Assembly (NCBI GenBank): GCA_038247245.1
Contig: JBBRVE010000053.1
Coordinates: 1-20,671, forward strand
Length of the DNA stretch: 20,671 nucleotides
Origin: JAPWJZ01 sp038247245
GTDB lineage: Bacteria; Pseudomonadota; Alphaproteobacteria; Micavibrionales; UBA2020
Direction of reading: 5' to 3'
Under the pieces are notes generated by a model. The model made no database searches. It saw nothing but the letters and a program-made list of their open reading frames with translations, and was not told the DNA's origin. Shown in pieces: positions 8,687-15,340 of this stretch; the first letter of the stretch is position 1; each line of letters opens with the position of its first letter. A program made the translations under genes and the position numbers.

Positions 8687-9001
8687 ATGCAAGTGAATGC
8701 ACAATACATGCGCGACGTGCTGCAGACTCTCGCACTTCACGAGGCGACAGACAGCGCGGCGCTCGGCATGAACCACGGCAGCCGCATCGCGCGCATCCAG
8801 CCGAAAAGCTGGCAGGCGGATATTATCCGCAAGACTGTCGACCTGATAAGCGCGATGGACCCGACCGAATTCAAAGCGCTGATGGATAATGCGGATATAC
8901 CTGTGATTTTTTTGCCGCACGATGCCTTCATCACCGCTGAAATCATTGATGGAATCTGCCGCGAAAGTCCCTTTAATAAGATGGTTATTTGGGAAGTTTA
9001 A
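8687..9001 (+). CDS. Small protein of unknown function at the end of the AAA+/VWA cassette
   Basis: 104 residues from the ATG at 8687, preceded by GAAAGGA at 8-9 bases; an in-frame start 13 codons earlier would overlap the ATPase stop and lacks a ribosome site. The protein is soluble-looking, with helices around residues 5-20, 40-70 and 80-95 and a hydrophobic stretch IPVIFLPHDAF. No signal peptide, membrane segment or cysteine pair. I do not recognise a family. It starts 19 bases after the AAA+ gene on the same strand with no terminator between, so it probably belongs to the same transcript and may be an adaptor or client of that complex (inference). Confidence 0.75.
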   Translation: MQVNAQYMRDVLQTLALHEATDSAALGMNHGSRIARIQPKSWQADIIRKTVDLISAMDPTEFKALMDNADIPVIFLPHDAFITAEIIDGICRESPFNKMVIWEV

Positions 9002-9040
9002 GCGCAAACGCGCGCGCCAGATAAAAATGTCTCTTTCCTG

Positions 9041-9058
9041 TGACACTGTTCTGTGTCA
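9041..9058. promoter_or_regulatory. Inverted repeat TGACAC-N6-GTGTCA, operator-like
   Basis: A perfect 6-bp dyad with a 6-base centre, 40 bases after the stop of the AAA+/VWA cassette and 37 bases before a GGAGG ribosome-site-like sequence. There is no U-run, so it is unlikely to be an intrinsic terminator. A repressor site near the promoter of the following leader is the simplest reading. No clear -10/-35 pair could be fitted around it. Confidence 0.3.
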
Positions 9059-9094
9059 TAGTCACCACATCATAAACCCTAACAAACGGAGGAA

Positions 9095-9151
9095 ATGAAT
9101 GAACACGTCTGTATTTTCAACATCATTTCCGGGTATCCGCTGACGACTTAA
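9095..9151 (+). CDS. Possible leader peptide (18 codons) in a hairpin upstream of the ABC exporter
   Basis: GGAGG at 9088-9092 is followed at 2 and 6 bases by two ATG codons. The first (9095) gives 18 residues, MNEHVCIFNIISGYPLTT, ending in TAA at 9149-9151; the second (9099), better spaced, gives a 14-residue peptide in another frame ending in TGA. The ribosome site and starts lie in the left arm of the GGAAATGA/TCATTTCC stem, as in translation-controlled leaders. After the TAA the first frame stays open for 30 further codons. Neither peptide is recognised. Translation is unproven; a chance ORF within an RNA element is as likely. Confidence 0.25.
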   Translation: MNEHVCIFNIISGYPLTT

Positions 9152-9159
9152 AGTCTCAA

Positions 9160-9198
9160 CCGGCGCCTGGAAGAACTAACGGTCCAGGTCTCAGCCGG
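9160..9198 (+). promoter_or_regulatory. Nested RNA stem-loop in the ABC exporter leader
   Basis: CCGGC (9160-9164) and CCTGG (9166-9170) pair with GCCGG (9194-9198) and CCAGG (9184-9188). This gives a two-part stem with a 1-base and a 5-base internal loop and a 13-base apical loop. No U-run follows, so it is not a simple terminator. It may alternate with pairing between GGAGG (9088) and CCTCC (9212). Confidence 0.35.
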
Positions 9199-9313
9199 AG
9201 AATTAATCAAGCCTCCACTGTCACCTACAACACCTACGAACTGACAAAGCTCGACTTGCCTCTATTGGCATTTGGTCTGGATCCGCAACGGTCTTTAACA
9301 AGGGAACGCGGGT

Positions 9314-9328
9314 GCGTTTAATAAACGC
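9314..9328. promoter_or_regulatory. 15-bp palindrome GCGTTTA-A-TAAACGC just before the ABC exporter start
   Basis: Two perfect 7-base arms around a single A, ending 15 bases before the exporter ATG at 9344, where a ribosome site would be expected but none is evident. As DNA it is an operator-like dyad. As RNA the one-base centre allows only a shorter hairpin (about 5 bp with an extended loop), which could still affect initiation. Confidence 0.35.
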
Positions 9329-9343
9329 CCTGCATCAACAGTC

Positions 9344-11203
9344 ATGAGTGACGAAGAAGAGAAAAAAGAACGGCAGATATCCTACAAGGATGTCATGCGG
9401 TTCGCATGGCACTACTGGCGGCCGAACAAGTGGTTCGGTGTCGGCGCAGCGGCGCTGATGCTCACTTCTGTGAGCATGGATGCGATCGTGCCCATCTATA
9501 CGGGCAGGATCGTTGACGCAATGGTCGGGCACGCGCCCGGCGACACTGCGGCATGGAATGATGCATGGGCGGCTTTCTGGGCATTTGCCCTGCTGGCTTT
9601 CCTGCACCAGGCCCTGCGCGTGGGGTCCCTCTATTTCTGGAACGGTTTCGCGGTGCGCAACCTCCAGAAAATCGTGGTGGACGGGTTGTACAATGTGCAG
9701 CGTTTCAGTTCCGACTGGCACGCCAACACCTTCGCGGGCGGCACGGTGCGCAAGATTACGCGCGGCATGTGGGCCTTCGACAGCTTTGAAGATACGATCC
9801 TGATGGGTATCCTGCCGGCGGTCACGATCATGGTGGGCATGTCGATCATGCTTGGCTTCCGTCTTCCCCTCGTGGGTCTGGCGGCGGGCACGATGATCCT
9901 CATCTACTGCGCTGTGTCGATCTGGATGTCTGTTAAAATCCTCGCTCCCCGCTTTAAACAATCGGCTGATGCCGATACCAAAGTGGGCGCGACGCTGGCG
10001 GACATCATCACGGGCAACCCGAGCGTGAAATCGTTCGGCGCCGAGGCAAGGGAGGACGCGATTTTCAGGAAAGTCGCGGAAACCTGGCGCGCCAAGGCGA
10101 TCTGGTCGTGGCAGACGGGGGTGACGGCGGATGCGTTCCGCTCGGTCTTCCGCCTGCTGATGATGGCCAGCATGGTCGCAACCACGATCTATCTGTGGAA
10201 AGCGGGACAGGCAACGCCCGGCGACATCGTGTTGGTGATCACCACGTTCTTCATCATCGGCGGCTATCTGCGGGATATCGGGATGCACATTTCCCACCTG
10301 CAGCGCGCGGTCGCCGACATGGAAGACATCGTGATGTTCTGGATGCGTGAAGACGACGTGCAGGACAACATCAAGGCCGAACCGCTGATCGTGAAGCAAT
10401 CGCGCAGACGGGACCTGATATCGTTCCAGAACGTGGGCTTCAAATACCCCTCGACCGACAAATACATCTATAAGGACATGAACATAGATATCTCGTCGGG
10501 AGAAAAGCTGGCACTGGTCGGGCCTTCGGGCTCGGGCAAGTCCACCTTCGTGAAACTGATCCAGCGTCTGTATAACGTGACAGATGGCAGGATCGTGATC
10601 GACGGACAGGACGTCGCGGGCGTTACGATGGAGTCTCTGCGCAAGCAGGTCGCCCTCGTGCCGCAGGAACCGGCACTGTTCCACCGGTCGCTGTCGGAAA
10701 ACATCGCCTACGGGCGACCCGACGCGACGCAGGAGGACATCATTGCCGCTGCGAAAAAAGCCTTCGCGCACGAGTTCATCGAAACGCTGCCCAAAGGCTA
10801 CGATACGCTGGTGGGCGAGCGCGGGGTGAAGCTTTCGGGCGGGGAACGCCAGCGGGTCGCTATCGCCCGCGCCATCCTCTCGGATGCGCCGGTGCTGATT
10901 TTGGATGAAGCGACTTCGAGCCTTGATTCGATCTCGGAGCACTACATCCAGATGGCGCTGGAGGAGCTGATGAAGGGACGCACGACCATCACGATCGCGC
11001 ACAGGCTTTCGACGATCCAGAAAGCCGACCGCATCCTGGTGTTCGACAAGGGCGAGATCATCGAGCAGGGCGACCACGCCAGCCTGATGTCGCGCCCCGG
11101 TTCGAGGTACAAGGCCCTGTACGACATGCAGGCCCTTGAACTCGTGACCGACGCCGACCCCGACACCGAACCCAAAAAGCCGCGCATCGTCGTAGCCGAG
11201 TAA
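9344..11203 (+). CDS. ABC exporter half-transporter (fused TMD-NBD, MsbA/AtmA type)
   Basis: 619 residues, the normal size for a type IV (B-family) ABC half-transporter that works as a homodimer in the inner membrane, exporting lipids, drugs, peptides or conjugates. Transmembrane domain about residues 20-340, with hydrophobic segments including those near 29-49, 78-98, 157-195 and 265-305. Nucleotide-binding domain about 365-595: Walker A GPSGSGKST (393-401), Q-loop in VPQEP, signature LSGGERQ (497-503), Walker B LILDE (D521, E522), D-loop SSLD, H-loop H553 (TIAHR). All catalytic residues are present. It is preceded by a structured leader and lacks a clear ribosome site at 9344; an in-frame ATG at 9395 after AAGGAT is an alternative. 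It ends at a strong terminator and appears monocistronic. Substrate cannot be told from sequence. Confidence 0.9.
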   Translation: MSDEEEKKERQISYKDVMRFAWHYWRPNKWFGVGAAALMLTSVSMDAIVPIYTGRIVDAMVGHAPGDTAAWNDAWAAFWAFALLAFLHQALRVGSLYFWNGFAVRNLQKIVVDGLYNVQRFSSDWHANTFAGGTVRKITRGMWAFDSFEDTILMGILPAVTIMVGMSIMLGFRLPLVGLAAGTMILIYCAVSIWMSVKILAPRFKQSADADTKVGATLADIITGNPSVKSFGAEAREDAIFRKVAETWRAKAIWSWQTGVTADAFRSVFRLLMMASMVATTIYLWKAGQATPGDIVLVITTFFIIGGYLRDIGMHISHLQRAVADMEDIVMFWMREDDVQDNIKAEPLIVKQSRRRDLISFQNVGFKYPSTDKYIYKDMNIDISSGEKLALVGPSGSGKSTFVKLIQRLYNVTDGRIVIDGQDVAGVTMESLRKQVALVPQEPALFHRSLSENIAYGRPDATQEDIIAAAKKAFAHEFIETLPKGYDTLVGERGVKLSGGERQRVAIARAILSDAPVLILDEATSSLDSISEHYIQMALEELMKGRTTITIAHRLSTIQKADRILVFDKGEIIEQGDHASLMSRPGSRYKALYDMQALELVTDADPDTEPKKPRIVVAE

Positions 11204-11220
11204 GGTGACAATGAACAGGA

Positions 11221-11252
11221 AAAGCCCGCCGGGAAACTGGCGGGCTTTTTTT
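11221..11252 (+). terminator. Intrinsic terminator of the ABC exporter gene
   Basis: GCCCGCC (11224-11230) pairs perfectly with GGCGGGC (11239-11245) around an 8-base loop, followed by seven T. It begins 17 bases after the exporter stop codon; an upstream AAA could extend the stem with the T-run. Confidence 0.9.
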
Positions 11253-11362
11253 ACGTCATTACCCCATCATGAGGCCAGCGTTTGACTGCGATGTTTCTAT
11301 GTGCTGCAATAGGATATATTCGCGGTGCGGTTACTGAAATCACGCCAAAAAGGTATAGGTCT

Positions 11363-12214
11363 ATGGAATCACAAAACGCACCGTCTCCCGCTGAAGCTTC
11401 TCTTGTGAAAATGCCGCTATTGCCCTTATGGGCGACCGTGGGCAAAACGTATTCGACGATTTGGCGCTATCGCACGGAGTACCTGAAAATTGTCTGGTGC
11501 TGGTTTCTGCTGACCGCAATCTTTGTATACCTTTATTCATTTTTTGCTTGGCCGTATTTGCGCGAAGGGGCGTGCTGGCTTTTTGATAGTGTAAAAATCG
11601 GCATCGACTCTGCGAGAAATGGCACCGAGATTAATCCAACCTCTGTACCGCATCCAGACCTAAAAAATTTCCATCTTCTGGAGGCGCCGATGGATCTATT
11701 CGCTCTATTTGCGGGTTCTTCGGTAGCCGTTGCCTGGCATCGCTTGATCTTACGCCAAGAAAAAATCGTGAGTAGTCAATACCTGCGCCGCGATGCTCTT
11801 GTTCGGGATTACTTTTCTTTCGGATTATTGTTTTGGGTGCCAACATGGCTCACATATTTGATTCCTGAGACGTGGAAAGTGGTCACGTTAGTGTTACTTG
11901 CCATTCTCATGATCGTATACACACGCATGCCTATTATTCTTCCAGCGAGGGCGTTGGGTTCAAAGGAAGTGACGCTGAAAAAAGTGTGGGAAAAAACCAG
12001 CTGGAATTTCTGGCGCATTTTCTGGGGATGGTTACTTGTTTGCTTGCCGATGCTGGTGTGTATCTTTATCTCGCAATATGGCTGTACATCAAATATCACA
12101 GGGCCCATCATGTATACCTTGAATTTGCTATACACAGTTTTCATCGTTGTGCCATTTTCTCTAACGTTTCTATCTTTGGCTTATCAGCATTTTTTCGAGA
12201 GAGAGACATTGTAA
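11363..12214 (+). CDS. Polytopic (about six-helix) inner-membrane protein of unknown function
   Basis: 283 residues from the ATG at 11363, which follows AGGTATAGGT; an in-frame start 27 codons earlier (11282) is less likely because it adds a mixed hydrophobic and basic leader. Six hydrophobic segments are visible: after KIVWCW, around LFALFAGSSVAVAW, FGLLFWVPTWLTYL, VVTLVLLAILMIVY, IFWGWLLVCLPMLVCIF and LLYTVFIVVPFSLTFL. Recurrent conserved-looking cytoplasmic pieces (HRLILRQE; RMPIILPARALG; KTSWNFWRIFWGW) resemble a widespread unnamed alphaproteobacterial membrane family with an RxxLxLPAxAxG-type loop, as I recall it; I cannot give a function. Codon usage is more AT-rich than the neighbouring ABC gene. 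It follows the terminator, so it needs its own promoter, which I could not place. Confidence 0.75.
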   Translation: MESQNAPSPAEASLVKMPLLPLWATVGKTYSTIWRYRTEYLKIVWCWFLLTAIFVYLYSFFAWPYLREGACWLFDSVKIGIDSARNGTEINPTSVPHPDLKNFHLLEAPMDLFALFAGSSVAVAWHRLILRQEKIVSSQYLRRDALVRDYFSFGLLFWVPTWLTYLIPETWKVVTLVLLAILMIVYTRMPIILPARALGSKEVTLKKVWEKTSWNFWRIFWGWLLVCLPMLVCIFISQYGCTSNITGPIMYTLNLLYTVFIVVPFSLTFLSLAYQHFFERETL

Positions 12215-12249
12215 TGACGAAGCGAGCTAACTTGTGATGCCCTAGCCAT

Positions 12250-12909
12250 ATGTTCATTTTCTTCCACCCGCCGCCCGTTCTTGCCATCCTCGCCGGCCTC
12301 GCCGGTTGTCCCGTGCCTGCGCCTGTGGTGGCGGGGGTGGAGTTGAAGGTCGAGAAGCCGGTTTATATCCAGACGTATAGCTCGGCGCAGCTGGGGCGGA
12401 TGAAGAAGAAACAGACGGTCATTTACAAGGGCAGGGAGGTCAGCGGTATCCTTGGCTTCACGCAGGGCGATGTGTCGTATCGCTATACATCGGATTATAA
12501 TGTGCAGAAAAGCGGCGGCGTTGCCTGCCTTGGCATGACGGAGGTGAAACTGACCGTCACCTATAGCCCGAAAATTTACATTTCAACCGACCATGATTTC
12601 CTCGGCTGCAGCGTGAAGCATGTGATGAAGCACGAACAGCAGCATTACGACGCGGATACTACCATCCTGACAACGCATCTGGCGGCGTTGAAGCAGGCAT
12701 TGGTCGCGGGCGCAAACAAAATCGGCGCGCGCGGCCCGGTGATTGAAGCTGCGATTGAAACGGTCGAGGGCGATATGCGGCTTGCCGTGATTGAGGCGAT
12801 GCAGCCGATTGTCAAAAAAATCCGCCGCTTGCGGCTGAAAGCACATTCGGGTTTTGATTCCGAGGAATCCTATGCGCGCGACACCAAGGCCTGCGCAAAT
12901 CCGTTATAA
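12250..12909 (+). CDS. Small exported protein with HEQQH metallopeptidase-like motif
   Basis: 219 residues. A hydrophobic start is followed by LAGC (17-20), which fits a lipobox, but the n-region has no Lys/Arg and there is no clear ribosome site at 12250; an in-frame TGA at 12235 excludes a longer form. The body has an Ig-like or beta-rich segment, two cysteines flanking it (GVACLG, FLGCSV), then VMKHEQQHYDAD with H128, E129 and H132, the HExxH zinc signature, and D133-D135 region as possible further ligand, followed by Ala-rich helices. This layout resembles small secreted DUF922-like zinc-protease proteins. The catalytic role is inferred from one motif. It lies 35 bases after the membrane gene and converges with the next gene at a 1-base gap. 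Confidence 0.7.
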   Translation: MFIFFHPPPVLAILAGLAGCPVPAPVVAGVELKVEKPVYIQTYSSAQLGRMKKKQTVIYKGREVSGILGFTQGDVSYRYTSDYNVQKSGGVACLGMTEVKLTVTYSPKIYISTDHDFLGCSVKHVMKHEQQHYDADTTILTTHLAALKQALVAGANKIGARGPVIEAAIETVEGDMRLAVIEAMQPIVKKIRRLRLKAHSGFDSEESYARDTKACANPL

Positions 12910-12910
12910 A

Positions 12911-13540
12911 TTATTCACGCCCCGGATCGGATGAAAAATCGGCCGCAGCGATGCTGTTGGCGAAGGGGGTTTTTGATTTTTCATCCAGAAACCGTTCGCC
13001 ATCCAGTCGTTGGTATGCGTAATTGTGAAGCCATGGCAGCATTTTTGCCAGAGACCAGCTGACGGGTGCGTCGGTCACTTCGATGGTGACGGATTTCACG
13101 GCGGTATCGTCGCGCGCGGCGGATTTCGGGGTCTGCAGGTCGTCGAAGTGCACGAACATCGGGTATTGCGCGTCGGTCAAGGTCACGCTGCCGCTTTTTT
13201 TGTCCTGCGGGAAGGCTTCGGCGAAAATTTCGGCGGCATATTCACGGTCGCGCGCATTGCTGCGCAGCAGGGCGAAGACGAATTTTCCGGGCGCGGTTTC
13301 AATGGCGACCGCTTCGCCGTCAAGGTCGAAACTGGGCGGCAATCCGGTGAAGCCAAGGCCCGGATGGATGGTGACGGCGCGCACCGCGCTGCCGCTTTTC
13401 GCGCCGTCCGGCGTTTGCAGCGTGACGGTCATGCGGTAATGCCATGTTTCCGACGGCGTCGCCAGCAACCACGCCGCCACAAGGCAGGCAACGGTCAGGC
13501 CTGCGCGGATACGGTTGGTCATTTTAAAGGGGAGTTTCAT
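12911..13540 (-). CDS. Membrane-anchored or exported protein of unknown function
   Basis: 209 residues with a basic N-terminus and a hydrophobic segment about 12-27 (signal anchor; no clean AxA site), then a beta-rich region beginning WHYRMTVTLQTPDG. A conserved-looking C-terminal piece WSLAKMLPWLHNYAYQRLDGERF is of a kind I recall in uncharacterised alphaproteobacterial proteins; no function is known to me. Two ATGs (13540 and 13522) are possible starts; neither has a strong ribosome site. It lies 66 bases downstream of the aspartoacylase-like gene on the same strand with no terminator between, so they may be cotranscribed. Confidence 0.7.
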   Translation of the reverse strand: MKLPFKMTNRIRAGLTVACLVAAWLLATPSETWHYRMTVTLQTPDGAKSGSAVRAVTIHPGLGFTGLPPSFDLDGEAVAIETAPGKFVFALLRSNARDREYAAEIFAEAFPQDKKSGSVTLTDAQYPMFVHFDDLQTPKSAARDDTAVKSVTIEVTDAPVSWSLAKMLPWLHNYAYQRLDGERFLDEKSKTPFANSIAAADFSSDPGRE

Positions 13541-13606
13541 TCGGGCGCATCGCTTTCGCTGAAAGGTTGCTGCGCCTTGCTGGATGACAGGATGCAGGTC
13601 GTAACG

Positions 13607-14458
13607 TTACTGGCCTTCGGTGCCGAAATAAACCCATTCCTCGCCAAGGCGCGCCTTTTTACCGGGCAGCAGGATAACACCGTCGACGGGCGCGTGATAA
13701 ATATGGCCGTCGTCATAACGCAAAATCGGCATGCCCTTCTTGACGGGATCGAGGTGCTGCCAGTCCTTCAGGAATTTTCCCTCGCGGTCCTTCACCAGCA
13801 TGGCCTTCATGCGGGTAACGGTCGGCGGCTCGCCGCGCGTGGTTTCATAGGGCTCGGCCATGCCGTGATGGCTCAGCGCAGCCCGCAGCGATTTGTAACC
13901 GACAACCGCCGATTGCGGGTCTTCGTGCAGCCCGCATTCGATCAGCAGCGCCATTTTTTTCTGCGCGAAGGCATAGGTCGTGGTGTCGCCCTGCAGCAGT
14001 TCCGGCTTGTCTGCATACATGTCGTTCCAGCCGGTAACCCAGTAGGGGATGTTCAGCGCCGCCGCGAAATCTTTTTGTTCCTGCGTGTCGTTGTCGAGGA
14101 ACAGGAACGGACGGCGGCCGGATGAATAGGAATGCAGGTCCAGCAGCACATCGCAGTTGTCGATCAGCGCGATCAGTTCATTCGCCAGAGCGTATTCGTA
14201 TTTGTGGATCTTGGCGTGGGCCTTGATGACGCGGTTGAGGTTCGCCTCCACATACCGCACGTCGCGCTTGTACGCTTCGGGGTTGCAGATCGGCACCATG
14301 ACCAGCTTGCCTTTTTTCAGGCCAAAGATGCCGCTGCGCAATTCGATCGCGGTACGGGCGATGGCATGGGTGCCGCATTTTTCGTTGCCGTGAATGGCGC
14401 CGAAAACCAGCAATGCGGGGCCGGGTTTTTGCGTGTCGAAGACAAGGGTATCAAGCAT
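13607..14458 (-). CDS. Aspartoacylase / succinylglutamate desuccinylase-family zinc hydrolase
   Basis: 283 residues from the ATG at 14458, chosen because GAGAGG stands 6 bases upstream; an ATG ten codons earlier adds a basic tail without a site. Zinc-ligand pattern of the AstE/AspA (M14-like) family: H23 and E26 in GAIHGNE, H109 in LDLHSYSS, and the general-base Glu E174 in LLIECGLHED. An NLNR segment (in VEANLNRVI) also matches family loops that bind substrate carboxylate. Such enzymes hydrolyse N-acyl amino acids (N-acetylaspartate, N-succinylglutamate) or related amides in the cytoplasm. No arginine succinyltransferase genes (astA, B, C, D) are near, so the exact substrate is open. Upstream is a palindrome overlapping a candidate promoter; the neighbouring upstream gene is a GNAT acyltransferase on the same strand. 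Confidence 0.85.
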   Translation of the reverse strand: MLDTLVFDTQKPGPALLVFGAIHGNEKCGTHAIARTAIELRSGIFGLKKGKLVMVPICNPEAYKRDVRYVEANLNRVIKAHAKIHKYEYALANELIALIDNCDVLLDLHSYSSGRRPFLFLDNDTQEQKDFAAALNIPYWVTGWNDMYADKPELLQGDTTTYAFAQKKMALLIECGLHEDPQSAVVGYKSLRAALSHHGMAEPYETTRGEPPTVTRMKAMLVKDREGKFLKDWQHLDPVKKGMPILRYDDGHIYHAPVDGVILLPGKKARLGEEWVYFGTEGQ

Positions 14459-14506
14459 TGGAAACCTCTCGCGCCGGACGGCGGGCATCGGTAAATTCTG
14501 GCTTTA

Positions 14507-14536
14507 TTTTTACCATACGCCTGCCAATTTTGGCAA
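14507..14536 (-). promoter_or_regulatory. Candidate promoter with overlapping palindrome for the aspartoacylase-like gene
   Basis: On the minus strand TTGCCA (14536-14531, five of six matches to TTGACA) is separated by 18 bases from TAAAAA (14512-14507, four of six matches to TATAAT), about 50 bases before the ATG. The dyad TGCCAA-TT-TTGGCA (14522-14535) overlaps the -35 box and spacer, a position suited to a repressor. Confidence 0.35.
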
Positions 14537-14563
14537 TCCCGCGCCATTTTCCCCTGCGCGAGA

Positions 14564-15340
14564 CTATATTTTAGGCGCTTTGGGGGTTTTGGCCGATTTT
14601 TTGGGCGCGTTGAACACCACGTTCTGGTTCGTGGCATCGAAGGCCACGCCCAGAAAACCCGCCTTGGTCAGCGTTTTCTGGCTTTCGAGGTCGCAAAGAG
14701 GGACCTTGACGGAGGAGGGGGCGGCGGCATCGTTGAAGTTGCCCTTCAGCCGTTGCTTCATCAGCGGGCCGACCTTGGCGTACATGTTGTACAGGTCGGA
14801 GCCGTCGATATCGTCATGGCCAAGGCTGTGGATGGCAAGGCCTTCCTTCAGGAACACCGACCAGCTGAAGAAGTTGCCGGTGGTGACTTCGGCCAGCGCG
14901 TGCTTGCGGCCTTCGTTTTTGGCAACGCCCAGCCACTCATCGACCATAAAGGTCATGAGCCTGTTGCCCCGGAAATCGGGATGCACGATCACGCCCTGCA
15001 AAACAGTGATTTCTTCGGGCTTGGCGTTCAGGATCATGTCCGTCATGCCGGATTTGGGGTTTTGCGCGGTGGGGTGCAAAATCACGCTCTGCGCGATCAG
15101 CTGGCCTTCGGACATGATGCCCAGCACCATGTTGCCCTTGGCGAAATGGCTTTCAAAAAAGCCCTTTTCCTTGCGCAGCAGGTAATTCTGCTCCTCGGCG
15201 GTCAGGCTGTCGAAAACGTCGTCCTGCAGCTTCAGGATCTGGGGGATGTCTTCCGCACCCAGCGCGATGATGGTGTAGGGCGCGCCGGTCTTTTTCAGGG
15301 TGCCGGATTTCAGGATGTTTTTGTTGTCGTTGGTGGTCAT
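14564..15340 (-). CDS. GNAT-family N-acetyltransferase
   Basis: 258 residues; GGAG lies 8 bases before the ATG. The GNAT core covers about residues 20-175: beta strands around IAQSVI and VLQGVIVHP, then the acetyl-CoA pyrophosphate loop HPDFRGNRL (120-128, a variant of Q/RxxGxG/A) and a helix beginning MTFMVDEWL. An NFFSWSVFLKEG segment corresponds to the usual late strand and helix with an aromatic residue. The remaining about 80 residues, ending in a Lys/Ala/Pro tail, are not typical and may be a family-specific extension. Substrate (protein, amino acid or small amine) cannot be told. It reads toward the aspartoacylase-like gene, 105 bases away; adding and removing acyl groups side by side is suggestive but not proof of a shared pathway. 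Confidence 0.8.
   Translation of the reverse strand: MTTNDNKNILKSGTLKKTGAPYTIIALGAEDIPQILKLQDDVFDSLTAEEQNYLLRKEKGFFESHFAKGNMVLGIMSEGQLIAQSVILHPTAQNPKSGMTDMILNAKPEEITVLQGVIVHPDFRGNRLMTFMVDEWLGVAKNEGRKHALAEVTTGNFFSWSVFLKEGLAIHSLGHDDIDGSDLYNMYAKVGPLMKQRLKGNFNDAAAPSSVKVPLCDLESQKTLTKAGFLGVAFDATNQNVVFNAPKKSAKTPKAPKI

Larger units (their letters stand above)
9002..9343 (+). other. 342-base non-coding leader upstream of the ABC exporter, rich in inverted repeats
   Basis: No convincing protein gene fills this gap. It holds several complementary segments in transcript order: TGACAC/GTGTCA (9041-9058); GGAAATGA (9091-9098) with TCATTTCC (9123-9130), which would close over a ribosome site and two start codons; GACT/AGTC (9145-9155); a nested stem CCGGC-CCTGG / CCAGG-GCCGG (9160-9198); CCTCC at 9212-9216 complementary to GGAGG at 9088-9092; and the near-perfect palindrome at 9314-9328. 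A direct repeat GTCTCA[A/G]CCGG occurs at 9153 and 9188, 35 bases apart. This suggests a regulatory 5' leader or an independent small RNA. I could not match it to tmRNA, SRP RNA, RNase P RNA or a riboswitch class I know. Confidence 0.4.

Noticed and set aside
9041..9343. tmRNA, SRP RNA, RNase P RNA or a known riboswitch
   Set aside because: None of the diagnostic conserved segments (tag-coding sequence with TPsiC-like arm, GGAAGCAGCC-type loop, GAGGAAAGTCC-type core) can be found.
9335..11077. Minus-strand open frame of 580 codons
   Set aside because: It lies fully antisense to the ABC exporter, whose motifs are all intact; the translation is His/Arg/Asp-rich, typical of the shadow frame of GC-rich coding DNA.
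13010..14125. Plus-strand frame of 371 codons
   Set aside because: Runs antisense across two minus-strand genes with recognisable features, so it is a shadow frame.
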